This document shows positions 55,890 to 64,000 of a DNA stretch of 64,000 bases, piece after piece. The position numbers were made by a program, and so were the translations under genes. Under the pieces are notes generated by a model. The model had not been told where the DNA came from. It saw only the letters and a list, made by a program, of their open reading frames with translations, and ran no database searches. The stretch lies in NCBI GenBank assembly GCA_033977485.1, contig CM066984.1, positions 113,887,251 through 113,951,250 on the forward strand, in the 5' to 3' direction. The first letter of the stretch is position 1; each line of letters starts with the position of its first letter. This stretch comes from Hydrangea macrophylla (Eukaryota; Streptophyta; Magnoliopsida; Cornales; Hydrangeaceae).

Positions 55890-56479
55890 TGTGAGACTCT
55901 GTCTCTCAGTCGATCGGGCTGCGCGCCAGTCGACTGTGCGGACAGGGAATTGCGTCCCACATCGCCTGGGCAAGGGGCAGTGACGTGCCGTATATATAGG
56001 GCTTGTGCACCTTCCTGGTACAACGCGTTTTGGGTTGGGTTGGGTTGTCAGGCCCAATGATAGGAACAAAGCCGTGAGTGGGCTGGGCCGTATGTGCGAG
56101 CCCAGTACTGCAAAGCGGACAATATTGGGCCAGTGGAGGTGGGCTGTGACAGAATGGTATCAGAGCTAAGCCCAGCCGGAAGTGTGTCATGGGGACGTGG
56201 GCCTCTCTTAAGGGGGGGTGGATGTGAGACTCTGTCTCTCAGTCGACCGGGCTGCGCGCCAGTCGACTGTACGGAAAGGGAATTGCGTCCCACATCGCCT
56301 GAGCAGGGGGCAGTGATGTGCCGTATATGTAGGGCTTGTGCACCTTCCTGGTACAACGCGTTTTGGGTTGGGTTGTCAGGCCCAATGCCAGGAACAAAGC
56401 CGTGAGTGGGCTGGGCCGTATGTGCGAGCCTAGTACTACAAAGCGGACAATATTGGGCCAGTGGAGGTGGCCTGTGACA
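55890..56479 (+). mobile_element. TRIM: miniature LTR retrotransposon (590 bp)
   Basis: LTRs 55890-56151 (262 bp) and 56223-56479 (257 bp) begin TGTGAGACTCTGTCTC and end GGCCTGTGACA or GGGCTGTGACA. TGGTATCAGAGC at 56155-56166 is a primer-binding site for initiator tRNA-Met. AAGGGGGGGTGG at about 56210-56221 is the polypurine tract. GGGGT flanks both sides, a perfect 5 bp duplication. The 71 bp interior encodes nothing. A TATA-like GTATATATAGGG sits in the first LTR and is mutated (GTATATGTAGGG) in the second. It inserted after the Tat element formed and depends on another element for mobility. Confidence 0.93.
56155..56166 (+). other. Primer-binding site of the TRIM
   Basis: TGGTATCAGAGC lies 3 bases after the first TRIM LTR and is complementary to the initiator tRNA-Met 3' end. 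Confidence 0.92.
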
Positions 56480-56597
56480 GGGGTCTTTTCATTAATCAAA
56501 GAAAATGTACAAAGCCTGGGGGGCAGTTGTAGTGGCCTCCCCAAAAATAAAAAACTACAAGCAATGAAATAAAAAATAACAATGAGGAACCGGGGAG

Positions 56598-58703
56598 TCA
56601 GTCTTCCACATTGACCACATCCTCGGTCTCCCCGGTCTGCTCCCTTGGTACGGCAAGTCCTTCGTCCCCCAAGTCCCCGCCTGGGGCGAGTTCTGTGGCC
56701 TCAACAATGGCTGCAGGGTCTTCACCAACCGGTGGAGCTTCACCAGCTATGGGATCTTCACCGACATCCCAGTAATCCGAGTCAATCCCCTCGTAGGCCG
56801 AAAGGACCCATTCGGGGTGATCCCGGGCTACCCGCCGCTTCAGATCGTCATAACCTTGGAAGAAGCCGTCATCAAACGCGCCCTCCAAGGCCCCTGCAGC
56901 AGGTGTCTCGGCCGCCGCCTTCGCCCGGGCTTCAGCTGCCGCAGTGAGGGCCCGGGAAACCTCCAATTCGGCCAAAGCCGCTGCCAGGTCCGCCTGAGCC
57001 GTACCCAAACTCAAGGCCAATGACTTCATCTTGCTCGTCTCGACGGCCAAGGTAGCTTTTGCTACTTGTAATTCTTTCCGCTCCTTCGAAAGGGCGGCGT
57101 CAGCAGCGGCGGCCTTCCCGGCCAGGGAAGACAGGAGGGACTCGGATCCCGCGGCCATACAGCCAACCTGCGGCAAGAGAATGAAGATCAGTTAGGCAAG
57201 TAAAAAGGGAGCAGGCCAATATTTGAAGGGAGAAAGAACACTTACCAGATGGGAAAGGCTATACAACCACCCTTGGAAGTCCTGGAGAGATAGCCCGGCG
57301 CATGCTTCCACCTGGCTCGGGATTAGGACAGACTTTAGTCTCTCCCGAACCTCACCAGGCCCAACGATGGGCAGACCGGATGGAATGTCAGCCCGGGGTG
57401 CAGGCTCCTCAACAGCCAACCTTTGGGGAGCCGATGTCCCCGCAGGGTCTGGACGGTTGACCGTCCCATGGCGGATGCGTCGGAGCGGGCGCTCGCCGCC
57501 CAGGGCCTCAGTGGCTGGCCTCTTCCCCTGGGCGATCGCCACCCGAGTAGCAGCAGCGGCGGCGGCAGCAGCCTGTCTCTCCCTCAGCTGCTCCGAATTG
57601 CGTTTGGGGGCCATTTCTGCAGAAGAGCAAGATCACACGGTCAGAAGTGTGAGAAACAACAAAGACAAGTGCGTAGTTAACGCATAAGGCAACCTGGAAA
57701 CTCACCGGGAATGACGGGTGTAAAGCTGGAACAGGATCCTCAGGGGAATAGGTCTCGATAAAATCCCCTGTTCGGGACAACACGTTCCAAACACTAGTGG
57801 GCAACTCTGCTAGATTCCGGATCCTGGCCTGGCACGACTCAGGGATTTTGGGGGGTTTAGTTGAACCCGCTGTGGACAGAAGAATGAAATCAGTCAGTAA
57901 TCCACCGTGTTCCTAAAGACCAAAATAGCAGACGAGGTCGGAAGGGCGGTCTTACCCCTCAACTCCCCAGCCCAGGATGTCCTCAGCTAGATCCCTGGAG
58001 CCATGTCGCAGAGGCGAAGGGTAGACACCTGGAAGAATTTGCCCTTCCACCCTTTGTTGTTGCTAGGGCAATTGTCAATAATTTTCCTACCCGGACGGGC
58101 AGAAAATGAGAAAAACCCCACTTCCCGGTGCACAGGGAATGGTCGGTGGGCCCAAAGAAACTCCTGGAGGGTAAGTTCATACCCAAACACTTGAGGCCAC
58201 AGTGATATACACCCCATCAGGAACCTCCACCCGTTGGGGGCCAACTGCCCGGGAGCGATATCGAGATAGATCAGGATATCCCGGGCTACAGGGTGAAGGG
58301 GTAGCCGGAGGCCCACCATCATAGCATCCTCGAACAGGGTGACAAACCCCGACTGATAGAGGTGCGCGCCGCCGAGGTTTACGGCTAGGGCGCAACCATC
58401 AGGAAGAGAATATCTCTCCCTGATTCGGAGAAGGTCTTGGGAGCGCAATACAGAAGAAGTGGACTCACAAGCGAAAACTACACGATCAGTCCCCTTGGGC
58501 AACTCGTCGCCCGAACCCTTCGAGACAGAGGCAACAAGGGCCTCCTGGGTAGACTCACTGTCGGACAGACGAACGGGAATCCTGGCCCCACTTTGATGAT
58601 CGGTCAGGGACTCAGGAAGCCGGTCCAGACTGGCACCGGGGGATCCTGACCGATACTGTTCACTCTCCGATCTCGACGCAGAGTTGAAGCCGGAGTGTTC
58701 CAT
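56598..58703 (-). pseudogene. Tat antisense cargo gene B: putative gypsy-type transposon (Transposase_28-like) protein
   Basis: Probable exons on the minus strand are 58029-58703, 57706-57869, 57246-57614 and 56598-57167, with GT-AG borders. The first exon starts MEHSGFNSASR and holds the region matching the putative gypsy-type transposon domain (PF04195-like): SLPDGCALAVN, EDAMMVGLRLPLHPVARDIL, APNGWRFLMG and NKGWKGKFFQ. The third is Ala- and Arg-rich (APKRNSEQLRERQ, RPLRRIRH). The last has a long coiled coil (SKERKELQVAKATLAVE onward) and an acidic end, stopping at TGA 56598-56600. Phases agree between the third and last exon but not across the first two junctions, so a frameshift near 58000 or an unseen exon is likely. 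The function of this family is unknown. The frame upstream of 58703 is open to 58859, so the start is uncertain. Confidence 0.65.
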
Positions 58704-59065
58704 CTCTGGCACTCCGACGGAAAGGAACGGACACAAACTACGACCTGCGTATGGATCGGAAACCCCAAGCCTGATATACAGGGGGGCAAAGTCACTAACC
58801 TGAATGGTAACGAGTAGACACTCCTCAGCACCAGGTAACACTCTCCCAAAACAGCGCAAGAAACACCTGCTCGGTTCAGATGAATTAAAGTTCCACCCAA
58901 CTCAAAAAATGCACAGAATCTGAGGAGGAAGAAATCCCACTCCCGCTCGAACCTCACAAGATTCGTTCTCTCCAGCCTCACTCCGAAATGAAAAAGGACG
59001 GGGGGAAGAGGGAAAAAAGCAGAAAATAGAAGATCAGGAAGGGATGCAAGAAATGAGGCAAGTAC

Positions 59066-59160
59066 TCCTTATATAAAGACCCTGAACGGACAAGATCAGA
59101 ATGGATCCAGCGGTCCAGGAGATTTCCCGCCCAAACTGTCGCTTCGGTCACGTGAAGAGT
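59066..59160 (-). promoter_or_regulatory. Promoter of antisense gene B
   Basis: On the minus strand CACGTG (59149-59154) is followed about 75 bp later by CTTTATATAAGGAG (TATA at about 59070-59076). The same arrangement with similar intervening sequence stands before gene A. Confidence 0.65.
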
Positions 59161-59478
59161 CACCTCAAAAGGCGCGCGCATTAATTGCGTGACAAGACGG
59201 TTCAGTTAGCCAGCAATCAGTTCGGTTACGACCACGTCACCATTGTTAGGTTCTAACCTGACTAACGATTGGTTGGAACAGAGCAGCGGTGATTCGGGCC
59301 CGAGTTACCGCAACCCGGGCACATTCATACCCCAGCGTAGCACAGAGTTAATAAACAGTTAAAGGAGCATAGTGAAAGAAAGATGTGGCCTCGAGAACCT
59401 TTTTATTGCTATGGAAGGTGAACTGTACAGAGATCGGGGGCATTTATAATAGCCTCCCCGAAAAAAAAAATGAGGCCT

Positions 59479-60572
59479 TCAAGTCCCTTTGTCCTTCAGA
59501 GCCTTGACCTCTTCCTCCAGGGCCGCCAACCTCGCCACCAGCTCCTTCACAGTAAGCTCATGGTGTGAGTATCCACTTCCTGCATAACCGAGCATGTCTG
59601 CAGATGAGCGGTCTGCTTTTCCACTTTCTGAAGACGACCTTCCAGGTTAGCAAGGGAGAGGCCGGTCCAAGAGCTAGGCACGTGAAGGCCGACCGGGGGA
59701 TCCATCCGACTTTTCTTTGGTGGAGGTGGAGACCCCTCACCAACTTCTTTCTCTTTTCCCTTCCTGGACGGGCCTGGTGGCGGGCTTGCATCCCCAGACG
59801 AGGTGGAGTCACTGCTGGTGGGCAGAAAAATTGGCCCCTCAGGTGATCCGGCCCTATATGTGGCGCGCGGACCGGTGGCCATGGATCGAGTATAGCGGCG
59901 CAACCCAGAAGCCGCAACGGCGTGGGCCGTGGAGGAAGGTCCGGCGCCTGCATCATCCGCATGCCCCCCGACCAAATCAGAGAACGACAGGCCGGCCTCT
60001 ATGGCTCGGTCAATCGCCTCCGTATCATCAGCAGTAGGGGGCGCGCCGCGGAAGGCAGCAAAAGATTGTTTGCAGAGGTCGGGATCAAAAACTGCAGGAG
60101 GGCAGAGAATGGAGTCCTCCAGCCAGTTGCCGGAGACCACGACCCAAGGGTACCGCCGCCAGTTTTTGTTCGGTAAGTCCAGACCTTGGACAAGGTCCCT
60201 CCCCTCGGCCCTGGGGCGCAAGTAAGGACCCCCATGGTCGATGCCCAGGATGTAACACCTGGCGACGTCGACGGAACGGAGGAACAACCCAAGTCGCTCG
60301 TTCAGCACTGATATTCCCCAGAGGAGGCGGGCGACGTTTGGACGGCACTTGTAGAGCGGGATGTGCAACCCCTCAAGCAGGTCACAAAAGGAGACCGGGA
60401 GGGGAAAACGTAGTCCCACAATAAGCAGCAGATAGCTGCTGATGAGGACGAAAGGGAAGGCTACTTCCTCCCCTTCAATGTACGGACGGACTTCAACATC
60501 GTCCGGAATGTGACAATCCTCTCAAAAGGCTCTAAGCCCTTCATCAGATGACAGATCAATATGTGAGGCCAT
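59479..60572 (-). pseudogene. Tat antisense cargo gene A: paralogue of gene B
   Basis: The frame starts with ATG at 60572 (MASHIDLSSDEGLRAF) and meets an in-frame TGA at 60522-60524. It then stays open to about 59560. The core shows VGLRFPLPVSFCDLLEGL, PNVARLLWGISVL and YPWVVVSGNWLED, the same layout as the core of gene B (VGLRLPLHP ... APNGWRFLMG). A Ser/Pro-rich low-complexity part with a basic KGKEKE stretch follows. A frameshift near 59560 separates the last part, LTVKELVARLAALEEEVK, a coiled coil ending at TGA 59479-59481. I know of no function for this protein. Confidence 0.62.
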
Positions 60573-60682
60573 TTGAGGGAAGTTTGGGAAACGAAAACAG
60601 CAGAGAAGAAGGAGCTCGGAGTGTTTTGCTCGGGCGATTTAGTTGATGATTTGCAGTGAGAAGCAGATTGAACAGGTGCTCC

Positions 60683-60768
60683 TTATATAGGCATCGCGAA
60701 CGGTTAGGATCAAACTTGATCGGATGGCTCACATGCTCTCTCGCTGAAACTGTCATTTCGGGCACGTG
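60683..60768 (-). promoter_or_regulatory. Promoter of antisense gene A
   Basis: On the minus strand CACGTG at 60763-60768 is followed by CCGAAATGACAGTTTC and then CCTATATAAGGAGCAC (TATA at about 60683-60689). The first ATG is about 115 nt downstream. It resembles the promoter of gene B base by base over much of its length. Confidence 0.65.
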
Positions 60769-60975
60769 GGGCGTCGTCTCAAAAAGCGTGAGCATTGAAT
60801 GCACGACGTGATGGTTCGGTTGCCACCTGGACGATTCGGTTACTTCCAAACTGGCAGCTTTGGATCCGAACCAGACCAGTAACCAGTGGGCACGTGGCGC
60901 CGGGGGGCCCGATCCTGCAGGGTCATCGCTCGGTCGATATACCGACGGGTCATTACAAACCGGCCCTGTTCCGAC

Positions 60976-61468
60976 TAGGGATGGCAATGGGACGGGGTCC
61001 CCATACCCCGCCCCCGCCCCGCTTCAGTGAACCCTCCCCCCGCCCCCGCCCCGCCCCGCATAGTGCTCTCCCCGCCCCCGCCCCCGCCCCGCCCCCGAGG
61101 TCCCCGACCCCGCCCCGCCCCAATTATGTTTTTTTTTTTGGTACACAAATTGAAAAAACAATTTTTTTAATGCATTTTTTTCTCTAATAGTGCAGTTTTT
61201 TTTTAACTTACCCAATTAGTTCCCTAATAGTGTAGTTTTTTTTTTTAAAATGGTAATACACATAACTATTGAGGGGTAAAAATATAAATATAAGTATATT
61301 CGGGGCGGGGGCGAGTTTTTTGACCCTACCCCGACCCCGACCCGGGTTTTGAAAACCTCCCCCATACCCGCCCCTAACCCTATTAAGCCCCCCCCCCATA
61401 CCCTACCTATTAGGGGCGGGGCGGGGCGGGGCGGGGAACCCGGAAAACCCACCCCATTGCCATCCCTA
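60976..61468. mobile_element. GC-rich non-autonomous hAT-like element (493 bp)
   Basis: TAGGGATGGCAATGGG at the left pairs perfectly with CCCATTGCCATCCCTA at the right. The flanks GTTCCGAC and GTTCCCAT match at 6 of 8. Both arms are made of GGGGCGGGGCGGGG or CCCCGCCCCCGCC runs around an AT-rich core. It lies between the promoter of antisense gene A and the 3' LTR. Confidence 0.75.
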
Positions 61469-61561
61469 GTTCCCATGGGGGTCCCGGTCTTTTCCCGGTC
61501 GGTATCTGGAAGACATTCTTAATTTTTAAATTTCATCTGGCAAGGCGTCATCTCAACTTTG

Positions 61562-61576
61562 AAAATGGGGGGCAGC
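61562..61576 (+). other. Polypurine tract of the Tat element
   Basis: AAAATGGGGGGCAGC lies directly before the 3' LTR, where plus-strand DNA synthesis is primed. The identical 15 bases precede the 5' LTR at 48827-48841. Confidence 0.75.
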
Positions 61577-62206
61577 TGATACGTCCAGAAATGTTCTGTA
61601 ACGGTCCAACCACCACGTGGTCAGCGGGTAGCCCGGATAGTCCGGAATGGGAGCATGGAGCCCACACTTCCGAGGTGTTCAGCTGTAACCGTCCGGGATA
61701 CTCGGACGGTTCGGGGACAAAGCGTAGTGACTCCCTGGTAGGCGCGGAGTAGATGGCGTCTCCCATCGTTTCCTTATACGGCCATGACTCTATCAAGAAA
61801 GAATCAATGGTTTCCTAAGCCACTTAGGAAACTCCCCTAATGTTGTGCAAATCTATTGTGATTAGATTAGGCTTCCTAATCTTATTGACTTACCATGTAA
61901 GGGTGGACTCTTGCATCTATAAAAGAGCCCACCTACCCTCTCTAGGGGGATCCGAAAAATTACTTCTCTGAGCATATACTTACTCGCTAGAGAACTCACC
62001 ACCCATACGCATATACCCGGCCGGTGTTACTGGTAGTGCCGCCCATCTTTGTTGGCTCACCAGGCCCGCCGGTGATCTGCTAGTGAGAAGCGCTTAGACG
62101 CACCCGTGGACGTAGGTCACCTCATTAACGGGACCGAACCACATACAAACCTTTTTCTTACCTTATTTACTGTTACATTCATCCATACCAAATTTCGGCT
62201 TCATCA
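61577..62206 (+). repeat. 3' LTR of the Tat element (630 bp)
   Basis: It begins TGATACGTCCAGAAATG and ends TTTCGGCTTCATCA. It has the same length as the 5' LTR with 8 differences; three adjacent ones lie where GGACGGGGCG is GGACAAAGCG here. Confidence 0.93.
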
Positions 62207-63261
62207 AGTAGTGATTTGGGGGCCCACAGAAACAGCATTGTGATTGTCTAGAAATTAGTCCCACCAACTATTTCCAGCAATCATAGTGGATTGCTCAATC
62301 GAGATTCGAGTCAATCCGCACCACTACCACATTCTACAATCTTCACTCACATTCTGTGAATATAAAGTTTTTGACTAACTCGAGACATGTTGTGGTAACA
62401 CCGTAACGCCAATAGGATTCCCCATGCAGGAGCGGATCTGGGTGTATGGGAGGGGCTCATGCCCATAACAATTTTTTTTTAAATTGTAGAGTTATACTAA
62501 AAATAATAATTTTACAGTTAAGTCCACCTAATAATTTTAAAAGCTCCCCTTTTATTATAAAACTAGTTATGTGACCATGCAACGCACGGGGTAGTTACGG
62601 GAAAAAAAATTATGAGGTACTTAAAAAGAAATAAAAATAATTTGTTGAAAATATCTAAAAGAAAAATAAAATATTACATATTTTGTTGACATGTGTAAAG
62701 GATAAGTAATTGAGATGAACACTATATATATATATATCCAACAAGTTCTCTCTTTTGTATATTCTTTCACATAGTTCTTAAATTTATATAAAATTTCCAT
62801 TTCAGCATCAATTTTCAACTTTGAGAATTATATACAGAGAGATGGAGAGAAATATAGAGTACATGCCCCCGCACTCAAATTGACACCAAAAGGCTCCTAG
62901 CTCCGACCATTTAAACGACAAAATTCTCTATCCCTCCCCAACCTCCCAACCTTGATATGTTCCAAAATTATGTTTCACGTTTGGAGGATGTAATTTTAAA
63001 ATGTACCAAAATGTGGTATTGTTTAATTGTTAAAAAAAAAAATTATTATGGTTTAATTAGTTAAATTTTGTTTTTGAACACTTTGAAACCAAACAAACTT
63101 TGAAACTATTTGTTAAGAGGCGTTGAAGAAGCTAGGCAGGGGCTTAGTGTTTTGCCAATGTTTTCCTTGAGGCCATTTATTTATGTACCTGTTAAACTGT
63201 TGTACAAATATAAAAGCTTATGTAGGTGTTCTACAAAAATGAAGTACAGTTTTTATAGTTA
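62207..63261. other. AT-rich intergenic DNA
   Basis: No gene is visible. CAGGAGCGGATCTGGGTG at 62427 resembles the left end of the hAT-like element at 46479 (CAGTGGCGGACCTAG), but no right end was found. (TA)n lies at 62724-62737. Confidence 0.45.
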
Positions 63262-63521
63262 GGGTCCATTTGATAAAATTAAAAATTAAGTGCAAAATTT
63301 TAAGTACTTAAAATTTTAAGTGATCGAATCTGAAATACCTAAAATATAATTTCAAGTACTAAAATAGACAGCTTTTAGTAAAAGTTTTCACTTAAAATTT
63401 TCAGTGGGTTTTTGGCTACTCTTTCAATTAAGTGGTACATTATCAATATCAAATACACTGAAAACAAATAAGTGCTGAAAGTTTTCATTTTCACCACTTA
63501 ATTTGGTTATCAAACACACCC
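63262..63521. mobile_element. MITE, family M2 (260 bp)
   Basis: The left GGGTCCATTTGATAAAATT and right AATTTGGTTATCAAACACACCC ends are inverted repeats with small differences. TTA flanks both sides. The interior has repeated AAGTACTTAAAATTTTAAGT palindromes. A partial copy is at 11311. Confidence 0.7.
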
Positions 63522-63809
63522 TTAACCTTTCTTTTTGTACTAGTCTGTGAAGATTTATTTTGTATAGTTAAATCTCTTACTCTTTCTAGAGCTAACCTAT
63601 TTTTGAGTTAGATTTAAATTGAGTTTGTTCAATTGTCCAAGTTGTTTAAAATCATAGTATCTCCAATTTACTATGGTTTCAAATTTCTCAAATCAAAAAG
63701 TGAGGGAAGGAAGTTAAAGCTTATTAAACTCTGTTGATATGTAAATGCCTACATTAACCTAGACTTCTGTAGTTTGATAATTACATAGTATGAAATCACC
63801 TAACTGATT

Positions 63810-63862
63810 AAGTACTGAAAGTTTTCATTTTCACCACTTAATTGGATTATCAAACACACCCT
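63810..63862. repeat. Partial second copy of the M2 right end
   Basis: About 52 bases, AAGTACTGAAAGTTTTCATT through CAAACACACCCT, repeat 63469-63522 with two differences, without a left end. It is either a truncated MITE or a local duplication. Confidence 0.7.
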
Positions 63863-64000
63863 CTCTCACCTCAAATGTGGAGTACCAAAAAGGGGTTCCT
63901 CAAAATGGAGCACCATTTGGGGAACCCATTGGAGCTCCAAAAATGCACTTTGGTTTTCCAAAATAGCTAGAAATGGAATATGGGTAATGTGGTTGGAGTT
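63863..64000. other. Intergenic DNA to window end
   Basis: GGAGTACCAAAAAGGGGTTCC and GGGGAACCCATTGGAGCTCC suggest the start of another short repeat cut by the window end. No gene is seen. Confidence 0.3.

Larger units (their letters stand above)
48842..62206 (+). mobile_element. Ty3/Gypsy retrotransposon of the Tat lineage with antisense cargo genes (13.4 kb)
   Basis: Two 630 bp LTRs (48842-49471 and 61577-62206) enclose a plus-strand gag-pol in Gypsy order with two RNase H domains, a Tat hallmark. After pol come tandem repeats, a nested TRIM, two minus-strand cargo genes, a nested hAT-like element and the polypurine tract. Antisense extra ORFs between pol and the 3' LTR are known in Tat elements. 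Coding parts of gag-pol are broken by five stops and two frameshifts. Codon composition is GC-rich relative to the AT-rich surroundings. No matching 5 bp duplication was found at the outer ends (GCAGC left, AGTAG right). Confidence 0.92.

Noticed and set aside
56598..60572. Captured host genes
   Set aside because: Introns and promoters suggest host origin at first sight, but the core matches the family known from gypsy-type elements, and antisense ORFs at this position are typical of Tat. Recent capture is not supported.

Overview
This window is nuclear DNA of a flowering plant, most likely a eudicot. The evidence is AT-rich intergenic DNA, spliced genes with canonical GT-AG introns, a plant R2R3-MYB gene, an ARL8-type small GTPase gene, and a heavy load of nested plant LTR retrotransposons, MITEs and a tRNA-derived SINE family. 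I cannot name the species from sequence alone. Only two ordinary host genes are supported. Nearly everything right of about 22.5 kb is transposon sequence or its decay.

Layout. 0.2-5.0 kb: a complete six-exon ARL8 GTPase gene on the minus strand with a 3.7 kb first intron. 5.3-16.4 kb: gene-free DNA packed with small non-autonomous DNA transposons (hAT-like, Tourist-like and foldback elements), one SINE and decayed fragments. 16.5-18.75 kb: a complete three-exon R2R3-MYB gene of the MYB20/43/42/85 (subgroup 8) type on the plus strand, with a TATA box. 18.8-22.5 kb: intergenic, with short direct repeats, a MITE and a second SINE. 22.5-28.3 kb: a very large solo LTR of Ogre/Tat type, with four successive minisatellite arrays, interrupted by a 1,320 bp solo Copia LTR in inverse orientation. 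28.3-40.5 kb: a decayed Ty1/Copia element (here Copia-2) split by a second, better preserved Copia element (Copia-1, 30.2-37.1 kb). 40.5-48.8 kb: host intergenic DNA with two hAT-like elements, a third SINE and several copies of one MITE family. 48.8-62.2 kb: a 13.4 kb Ty3/Gypsy element of the Tat lineage with two 630 bp LTRs, a broken gag-pol, tandem-repeat spacers, a nested TRIM and, on the opposite strand, two related multi-domain cargo genes. 62.2-64.0 kb: host intergenic DNA with another MITE.

The most notable object is the Tat element. Downstream of pol it carries two antisense genes whose promoters (CACGTG plus a TATATAAGGAG box), protein cores and 3' ends appear homologous, so the cargo looks like a tandem duplication inside the retrotransposon. 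Its LTRs differ at only 8 of 630 positions by hand count, yet gag-pol holds five in-frame stops and two frameshifts. This points to mobilisation in trans, or to some other process that kept the LTRs alike. All coordinates, splice sites and repeat comparisons were made by eye; no database search or alignment program was run.
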